A stretch of DNA of 64,000 nucleotides. It comes from Sphaerosporella brunnea. Lineage: Eukaryota; Ascomycota; Pezizomycetes; Pezizales; Pyronemataceae. The stretch covers positions 18,477 through 82,476 of the forward strand of contig VXIS01000219.1 of NCBI GenBank assembly GCA_008704415.1, written 5' to 3'. A model generated the notes under the pieces. The model did not search any database, had not been told where the DNA came from, and saw only the letters and a list, made by a program, of their open reading frames with translations. The position numbers and the translations under genes are program-made. Below, in pieces: positions 56,990 to 64,000 of the stretch. Each line of letters starts with the position of its first letter. Within the stretch, counting starts at the first letter, position 1.

Positions 56990-58139
56990 CATAGGTGGGG
57001 CGATTGTCAGGAAGGCAGCTTAACGCGCCAAGAGCGACTCGCCCGCATCGAAACAGAAGAGATTGCAACGAGCTTCAGAGTCTTCGATGAGTGGAAAGCG
57101 CTGCGGGCCTCCAAGCAATCTAGAGACACACAGATGCAGGACACCTCGCCCGAGGTCCTGTCTGCTACCCCTACTGTCCCTCCCTCTGCTATCCCTCTCG
57201 CGGATTTTGCAAACACGGTCGAGGCACTTCTAGGGCGGCATCTCGCCGCCCCTCAAGGAAGGATACGACACCAGTTTGGCCAATTTGGTCAAAGTCGTAC
57301 TTAAGCTGAAGAAATCAATTGAAGAGCTCTCGGTCCAAAACAGAGCACTTCAGGCCCAGCTCAGTAGGGCCTCAGCGGAACGCCCCGGATACACGACGGT
57401 ATCGCACGCGGCTTCCCAGGCGCCGCCCCCACCTCCGCCCCCGTTTGCGTCAACGGAAACGACTGCCACGCCGCCGGAGGTCACGGCGAGGTTTAAACGC
57501 AGGCGCTCCGGGCCGCCCAGCCTGACAGTGCAGCCTGCCAAACAGGTGAGAACGATCTCCCCTCCCCCCTCCCTTATGCATTCAAAACACGTGAGACCAA
57601 GCACTGCGCTGGTCTTGATGCGACCAGACCCGGAAACGCAACCAGCACCCGGCAACCCAAAGGCTGATGTCCCTCTCAGTGGAGGGACGGAGGCCGAAGG
57701 GGGTTGGAAGAAGGTTGAAAGAAAGACACGTAGACGGCCCTCGGGCTGCTCAACGGAAAACGACAAGCGGGGAAGCGCGCCCTCCTGGGCCGAAGTGGCC
57801 CGGGGCGGGGGTGTGAGCATCAACGTCTTCATAGGCGGAGCCGCTGACACCAAGCGGTACAGGCCTCGCAATCCCACGGGGGGAGGAGAAAGGAGAAGGC
57901 GAAGGGGAAGAAGAAGGGGAAGGAGAGAGAGCAGCGGGCTCCGGATGTGCAGGGTTGAAGAGGGGGTGAAACACAGTCCTTTCTGTATACTTTTTGCGAT
58001 TTCCTTGATTTTCTTTCCTTAAGAGAGCCGCAGGCCCCGGTAGCGGGACTTCTGTATCCCGGGGGGTAGCACAGTCTCTCTTCTCTATATATGCCATGGC
58101 CGCAAGCGGCCGAATGCAATATGATTAAAACAAAACAAA

Positions 58140-58381
58140 TTGGTTGAGGCGGATCTTGGTTGAGGCGGATCTTGGTTGAGGCGGACCTTGGTTCAAACAG
58201 CCGCCTGAGGTGGACCTTGGTTGAGGCAGCCGTGGTGATTGCGGCGGCCGCAGTATTGCGGCGGCCGCAGGGGGGCAATTGTATTGTGGAAATAAGCATT
58301 CAGGGTCCCCACCACTTCGCACGCTCCTACCACCGCTCCTACCACCGCTCCTACCACCACTCCTACCACCGCTTCGACCAC
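58140..58381. repeat. Right part of the split minisatellite plus a 12-bp minisatellite
   Basis: 58140-58200 continues the TGAGGCGGATCTTGGT array. After ATTGCGGCGGCCGCAG (two direct copies, about 58235-58270), 58322-58381 holds five copies of CGCTCCTACCAC with the last two decayed. These probably belong to the right side of the DDE-transposase element, but no terminal inverted repeat matching the left side was found. Confidence 0.8.
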
Positions 58382-58999
58382 TTTCTGGGCCGTCCGCACG
58401 CTGTTAAAGTCAGGGAAATTTTAATTGAGCTGTAGGTTAATGGCCGCCTGCACCATAACATGGCTATGGCCACCCTGACTCGTGGAGAAAGACAGCCGGT
58501 GGGGGTTGCGTCCCAGTTGAAGCCTCTACCTCAATAACTGTCGCGCTTTTCTCAGAGCAATGATCACTGGGAAGTGAAGAGTGGGCAGAGAATTCCGCCT
58601 CACTTCGAGTGGCCTCGACGTCCTTCCCAATAACAACCATTATGCCAGTGGGCGTTCCGGCCGGCGGATATCGGTATTGGACGATGTGGTAGGACCGTAA
58701 GTGTAGGTCTTTAGTGGTTTCGGGGGTCTTACTTCTCGTGGCGGCGTGTTTGAGGGAATCTAGTTCTCGACGAAGATATTTTTTTCCCTCGCTTCGGCTA
58801 GTTCTCTCAGTAGATACCCGTGGTTGCCACCGTGGTTTCGCTATCCTGAGAGCCCACAGTCAACTACAGTTAGCTGCCGGCATCACTTTCAAGGTCGGGC
58901 CGGGCCTGGTCCTAAGCCGGCCTGAAATTTAGAGGCCCACACCAGGGCGTTTCGGCCCGTGTCCGGAACTGACATTGTGCGCGTCAAAGTTTGCCTCTA

Positions 59000-59138
59000 G
59001 AGGCGTGCAGACGCCGGTGACGATCACACACCGGTGACGGACTACCAAAAGGATGGGGGCTTATGCAAGGAATTTTGCGGTTGCAACGTACTAAAATCCG
59101 TCACCGGTGTGTGATCGTCACCGGTGTCTGCACGCCTC
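59000..59138. mobile_element. Mariner-type MITE with long near-perfect terminal repeats
   Basis: The 42-bp arms begin GAGGCGTGCAGACGCCGGTG at the left and, inverted, GAGGCGTGCAGACACCGGTG at the right, with a single mismatch over their length. TA flanks at 58998-58999 and 59139-59140. The remaining ~55 bp in the centre is not coding. Arms this well kept suggest recent activity. Confidence 0.88.
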
Positions 59139-60480
59139 TACTTAACCGACCCATCTAAGATGGCGAGGTCAAGATCACCAGCTTCTTGCAACCAAGTAGA
59201 CTCGCAAAGGGTTGAGTGCCAAAATACGCACAAAGATCGTAATTATGTAAGCTTCGGATTCAGGCAAAACGCATTTTTGGCCAAAATCATCACTTTCGCG
59301 ACCCTGACAGGCTTGGTAATAACGTTGCAGCCTCTGGTGACTCTTAAAGAAGATATCTCTTTGGCCACAAGCTAGACTGTTTCAAGCGTGAGGGAGGTGA
59401 GGTGGAGATATCGCGTTCGTTGATCGGCATGTAAGTATTTCAGTCGAGGGAGCAGGGTGTCATATGCATCCTGACATCATCCGCCAACACTCTCACCGTA
59501 CCTTAAGTTTGGAAAGGGAATGCACCGAATACAAAAAACTGAAGTAAGGAGAAGGTCAGCATAGAACAATCAATCATTCTTCATCTCCTCTAGAACCGCT
59601 AGCAGGTGATCCTCACAGCGCGACGTCGGACCAATGCCAACCCGGCCTTCGAGACGGTGACGATAAACTCTACAAAACTTGCGGTGAGGAATAGCTCCAT
59701 GATCGGGTGGCCTGGATTGGTATTTTTGTTCAAGAAGTGGGTTTATTCTGAGCCTTGAAAGCACACCATACATACCATCCCATATTCTAGTTTGATCCAG
59801 GCGCCTTATATTCCAAGCGGGCCCTGCGGTGATAAAATAATCGAGAAAAGTGCAGAGCGCGGATGCCATTGGACGACTTTCGAACCTCCACCTACTTTCG
59901 CCGCGCGCTGTAATGGGATTCTTGTAGAGCAAAACAAGGCGCGCCGGCTATATCTAGAGGGTAAATGCAATATAGTAATTGTATAATAACTCGGGGCGGT
60001 CCTTGCGATACCGCGTATTTCAGCGCGGGGGCACCAGTGGTAAGGATGTGTAACACGCGCACCACCATGTGGAAGTAATGTGATTTTTAAGAGTCCACAA
60101 AGAATTGTTGGTCAATTCCTGTCTCTGGTGCTCGAGGTGCTGATGGCCGGAGACGTCAAAGTCGGCTGAAGCGGGGAGCATGCGCATTGATAAGTCATGT
60201 AACCAAGTTAACGAGAGACAATGTATAAATTTCTCTCGAAGATGCCAGCCATCAAAGTACCAGAAAGCAGTAACGAACGGAAGTACAGAAGGCCGTAACT
60301 AAATCCTTCAATCCTTGACAAAGAGAGGCCGTTTCAGAAAATCCTGCAGAGCAGAAGGAAAAGAAATCGTTGCTGATAAAGAAATCCATAACCCCCCCCC
60401 CCCCCGCGAGAAAACAGTTTCCTCATCAAAACAGTCCCAGCCAAAATTCCAGAAAACCTCACGCGTCCTTCAACCGACAA
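59139..60480. other. Intergenic stretch right of the nested transposon block
   Basis: The only long open frame is 59570-59932 on the minus strand (120 codons, containing SRLRINPLLEQKYQSRPPDH). Its composition is protein-like, but no family is recognised and no flanking exon could be joined to it. A C14 run is at about 60392-60405. Nothing else was supported. Confidence 0.4.
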
Positions 60481-61706
60481 TCACTTCTTTGGACTCACCC
60501 CCTGGGCGTTGGTGATGATGAGCCCCTCCGGGATGACCCAGTTCGCATTGTCTCGGACAAACTGGAAGAGGGTGTCCTTTCCGTCAAGGTTTGAACAACT
60601 GAAGAGACGGATGTCCGGGCGGGTGAGGGCCGGGAGGCACACATGTTCCCCGCCTGCAAGGGGCAGGTAACCTTTGAGAGAGGCGCAATTCAGCGAAGAC
60701 TGCGTGCTGGCTGTTCCGAAAGTGATCATTTCGTCCGGTTGGGGGGCGTCAGTATAGAAGCGTCGTTTCTCCGAAATCCTCCCCGTTTCCGATGATCCTT
60801 TTTCGCGATAGAAGATGCTGAAGACGGAATCCGGCATATATCTGCCGAAAAAGGTGGATCGAACACCAACCGAAAGTGGAGTCGACTCCCTGGCATTGGG
60901 GATCTCGCCTGGTACTTTCCTTAGCTACACTCAAGCTTGTGGGAATTTTGGCACACTTACCATCAGACTTCCAGGTACCTTGAATCCCGAGCCGGTATGC
61001 GACTCTGACCTTCCTCTTGGAGTCCATGTACGCCATCACGGACCTGGTCCGACCTTTACAGACGGCAATGTTGGCGTAGCCGAGAGTGCTTACTTCCTTG
61101 TCATCAACACGGACTACCTCTTGCTCCCAGTATTCCTGGCCATCTGCCGTGTAGGGACCTGTGTACTGTTGAAGCTTGCCGTTCTTGTCGACGATGTAGA
61201 GAAGGAACCTGAAGCGGTAGTCGGGGTTGGGTAACTCGCACCACGGGGGTGAAACCGTGATGATCGCCAGTTTGGCTTGGTCCCCGACCCTGATCTCCTG
61301 TTGCATATCGTTCATCATGGGCCTGGGCTTGCTCCAATTTTTTCCGTCGTAGACCACATAGTCAATGACGCCGCTTCCTTGGCCACGCATGTAGAACACC
61401 CAACGCTGCTTTTGCATCAGTAACGAAATCCGTCTCGAGGTATGTCGGGCTTACGTGAGAGGCCTTGGCATTGGGGCGCAGGGGGTCATAGGCTATAGCC
61501 ATGGAAGTCCCAGGGTAATGCTGTTGCGTTCCAGGAACTTCCTCGGGCATGGCGCCACCATTCTGGGCGATTTCGACGTTCATCAGCCTAGACTGGTCCC
61601 CGTCGGCGGTTTCGTACAGGACGTGGCATGACTCCCGGTCGATATCCGCGGTCGCCGAGAAGTTGTCGGGGACGATATTGCTGTAGGCTGGTTGTTCGGA
61701 CTGCAT
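60481..61706 (-). CDS. Fucose-specific lectin-like beta-propeller protein, 375 aa, 3 exons
   Basis: Exons 61706-61455, 61408-60961 and 60908-60481. Introns are 46 bp (GTAAGC...CAAAAG; an acceptor 3 bp later also fits) and 52 bp (GTAAGT...TACCAG), both in frame, total 1128 nt. The protein is made of repeated short beta-strand units with aromatic pairs (QRWVFYMRGQG, YRFRFLLYIVDKNGKLQQYT, VFSIFYREKG), as in the six-bladed fungal fucose lectins such as AAL and FleA. It lacks a signal peptide, as FleA does. Such lectins bind fucosylated glycans and are proposed to act in spore adhesion or defence against grazers. Assignment is by pattern only; sugar-binding residues were not verified. Confidence 0.68.
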
Positions 61707-61830
61707 GGTGCTGGTGTTGGGAAGTTTTCGGTCGGTGGGTTGCGAGATTGATTTGATCGTATGAGGTTTCTTGCTTGAGGTATGAAGAGAGCTGGTTTGA
61801 AGAAGATTTCAACAGCAAGAGGGCCCCCCT

Positions 61831-61845
61831 TTTATACCCAATCAG
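61831..61845 (-). promoter_or_regulatory. TATA and CCAAT elements of the lectin-like gene
   Basis: On the minus strand TGATTGGGTATAAAAGGGG lies about 125 bp upstream of the ATG. TATAAAA is at 61837-61831 and an inverted CCAAT (TGATTGG) directly upstream at 61845-61839. A strong, well-formed core promoter that supports the gene being active. Confidence 0.65.
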
Positions 61846-63129
61846 CCATGGTATGGCTCGGGGCTGCCTTTGGGATGTTCGGGAGTTTGCAATCCGCAAA
61901 GGTGGAAAGATTTCTTCACCCCGCGCCATGGCCTTCATTCGTCGTAATCAGCTGGAGGAATCATCGGCTCTCTTCCCCCAATGCAGACACGTAATCCCCA
62001 CAAAACCTGATTCCTCGACAACCTGCGTTTCTGTCTGGGGCCGTCAATGCAACTCACAATGTGTAACGTTCAAACTAGTTATCCATTGAGACCCCAGCTT
62101 TCCGCATCTCAAAAAGCATTATCCTGGGCTTTAGCGGGAGCCTGATAAACCCATACGTCTGTGAATCCTGTTTTCCGGGGGGGGCGTCGTTTGGACCAGG
62201 TTCTTTTGTGGTGATCCGGTGATCAGAGAACCAGTACTTGAGGTGCCATGGCGCCAGTGCCTCTCATTGCGGCCGACAGCCGCTTACCTACATCTCCATC
62301 CGATTTTGTGGTGTTGTAGCGGGAGGGGACGCACGCCCGTGATGCAGATTATTTTAGTGATGGGATGGTGCACCCACGGGAACAAACCCTACGAAACGGG
62401 GTTTTTTTTTTGCTTTTTCCAATCGGCCAAAAAGCTCGACTGTAGTAGGCCGCACCTACGATTACATGCAGCAAGGAGGGTTAACGACGGAAGAGACAAC
62501 TCCGCCGCATTTTTTTCATGATGGCATTACATCTTGAACGGTAGCTAGCTGGACCGTTCGTTACATGTGAAGAGTCGTGTATGTCGAGTATCAGCTGCAT
62601 GCAGTCAAGATTGCAGATGTCAATTAGGCCTGCAGCTGCAAGGGAGATCCTTTGGCTCTACCGACGGCCGTTGGCCATGCCCTATATCATACATTCGTCT
62701 CTAAACGTTGCCAGACCCGCCCTTCCATTCGATCGAAACAAACTTCCAGCGACATTTCTTGGGCGTGGTAAAATCAGGGAGGGCAGTCATGGACAAGAGT
62801 CGATGCTCTGCCCATGCGTGCTTGCTTTAATAGTATTTTTCAGTCCTACCGCCCTGATAGTATGCACACGTTTTCTTCTGAAAACATGACGTATCAGCGC
62901 TGTGTATCTTGCATTAAAAGGCGACCTAGATACGATTACGTATTTAACAAGAAGTTAGGGTTTCTTTTACGTTCTTCAGCCCTGGTATAGATGTGGTTGC
63001 ATGGAAACTAAAACAAATCAGCTGAAACGCAAAGTTATGACTTCTCAGAGCGAGTCGGGCCCCGCAGTGTGCGGCACGGGGCCTGGAGACCTGCGGTTTT
63101 TATGCGAAGTAATATTGTAAGGAAAACTC
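61846..63129. other. Intergenic region upstream of the lectin-like gene
   Basis: No gene supported. Short open frames (62219-62521 and 62581-62889, plus strand) show no domain. Confidence 0.45.
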
Positions 63130-63139
63130 TTGGTTAATT

Positions 63140-63311
63140 TTCTCTCCTAAGGTCACAAGTCTCTTGGCACGATTATCTACCCGGGGCGATTTCTTTGATT
63201 ACATTTCCTTAGAAGGGCAGTAGTAGGCCCAGCCTAAGGAGTAGCATAGTCTCTTCTATCTCTACATGTCATGACCGCAAGCGGTGCGCTCGAATAAAAC
63301 AAAAAAAAAAC
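63140..63311 (+). mobile_element. 5'-truncated LINE insertion, 172 bp, with 10-bp target duplication
   Basis: Similar to the 3' end of the LINE at 57990-58139: GATTTCTTTGATTACATTTC, AGTAGCATAGTCTCTTCTAT, ATGACCGCAAGCGGTGCGCT, then an A-rich tail (AAAACAAAAAAAAAAC). It is flanked by TTGGTTAATT at 63130-63139 and 63312-63321. The duplication makes it an independent retrotransposition event. The bases from 63322 to the window end hold no supported gene. Confidence 0.8.
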
Positions 63312-64000
63312 ATTGGTTAATTGTCGCCGGAACAATCAGACCATTTCGACCTCCAGCGGATAACCTGGAATTGTCTCAGAAAATAATACGTAAGGTAGCA
63401 GTACTGTAAAAGGGTACTATAAATACCCTAGTCTAGCAGTCGTGGTGCATATCTGCCCTAGAAATCGAATGGGATCTGTGTAGCTAGGATCGAGATCGCC
63501 CTTCGCTTTGGGTCTGACCGGCCAAGCAAATCGTCCCCTCACCTTGTTTTTCCTTGCTAGCATTCGCGGCCGGATCTAGAACTAAAAAAAAAAAGAAAAA
63601 AGAAAAAAAACGCACCCGCAGCAAGCGGCTGAAATCGAAACCCACCCGAAAGGAGAAATGATCGAACTTCAACCGAAGTTCAAATCACCGGATCGAGAAA
63701 GCCTCGCGAGATCTCGCATCCCGAATTTTCTGGTTCTAACTGCGGGCCACGACTGCTTCTCTATTGCGTTTTGATGGGTTACGTATCTCCTGGACTTGTA
63801 GGTGATTCCGGTCATAAACGACCGGAAATTCGGTAGTTTGAAAACAGAGCGCAACCGGCCAATAAACATGAAAAAGAAAGGCCGGGGAGGTCATAAAATA
63901 GAACTGTAGACTAGATTATACTGTTGGGAGCCCTTTCTAGTATAATTTGAAGCGGTGGAGGCAAGATGGTTGATATAATGGTGATTCCGGGTTTTTTGTT

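Larger units (their letters stand above)
49648..58022 (+). pseudogene. LINE ORF1 (CCHC zinc knuckle plus coiled coil), split and frameshifted
   Basis: Starts at ATG 49648. Its zinc knuckle CVTCDMYGHRWGDC (C-x2-C-x4-H-x4-C) is interrupted between Gly and His by the gypsy element, and resumes at 56994 after the duplicated CATA. The frame then runs through SLTRQERLARIETEEIATSF to about 57250. There one extra base shifts it to the frame of LANLVKVVLKLKKSIEELSV, a coiled coil, and a Pro-rich part with PSWAEVARGG, ending at 58020-58022. The role in a live element would be RNA binding. Here it is broken twice. Confidence 0.8.
49529..58139 (+). mobile_element. Short LINE (about 1.4 kb, no reverse transcriptase), split by a gypsy element
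   Basis: The two parts, 49529-49768 and 56994-58139, form one element of about 1.39 kb. The 3' end has a GGCCGCAAGCGGCC hairpin and the A-rich tail AAAACAAAACAAA. The 14-bp duplication TTGGTTGAGGCGGA flanks it (49515-49528 and 58140-58153). It carries a 5' leader, an ORF1 and a 3' UTR but no endonuclease or reverse transcriptase. It is therefore either internally deleted or a non-autonomous derivative mobilised by a related LINE. Confidence 0.85.

Overview
The window looks like nuclear DNA of a filamentous ascomycete (Pezizomycotina, possibly Eurotiales). Genes carry short GT-AG introns of 46-98 bp with CTAAC/CTGAC-like branch sites. The repertoire is typical of such fungi: a NACHT-ankyrin STAND (NLR) receptor, a secreted GH28 polygalacturonase, a fucose-lectin-like beta-propeller, a Myb/SANT-like protein, Tad-like LINEs, a Ty3/gypsy element and MITEs. 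The genus was not determined.

Layout. 1.4-9.3 kb: an 8-exon NLR gene on the minus strand (3012-7805), bracketed by two direct copies of a ~1 kb dispersed repeat. 9.3-30 kb: a gene-poor stretch with one tRNA-Gln(CUG) and an old LINE 3' end. 30.2-31.3 kb: a Myb/SANT-like gene with an uncertain 5' end. 31.3-42.4 kb: no convincing host gene, a CT-rich tract, three foldback MITEs flanked by TA, and 3' fragments of one LINE family. 42.6-43.9 kb: an intact 4-exon endopolygalacturonase. 45.7-46.05 kb: a hAT-type MITE with an 8-bp target duplication. 46.8-58.4 kb: nested transposons. 60.5-61.7 kb: an intact 3-exon lectin-like gene with a clear promoter. 63.1-63.3 kb: a truncated LINE with a 10-bp target duplication.

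The nested block can be read in order. A DDE-transposase-like gene ends in a 16-bp minisatellite. A short LINE with ORF1 but no reverse transcriptase is inserted in that minisatellite (14-bp target duplication). A 7.2-kb Ty3/gypsy element (196-bp LTRs, two differences, CATA target duplication) is inserted in the LINE and splits the CCHC zinc knuckle of its ORF1. The gypsy gag-pol carries stops and frameshifts. The element also carries a separate, oppositely oriented, intron-containing gene between pol and the 3' LTR. That protein ends in a Cys pattern like a Gal4-type Zn(II)2Cys6 domain. Each LTR contains a palindrome around a TATA-like core that reads on both strands, which could explain how the reverse gene is expressed. 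This extra gene is the least ordinary thing in the window.

All gene models were made by hand, by matching reading frames across GT-AG introns. No similarity search was run, so family names rest on motif recognition.
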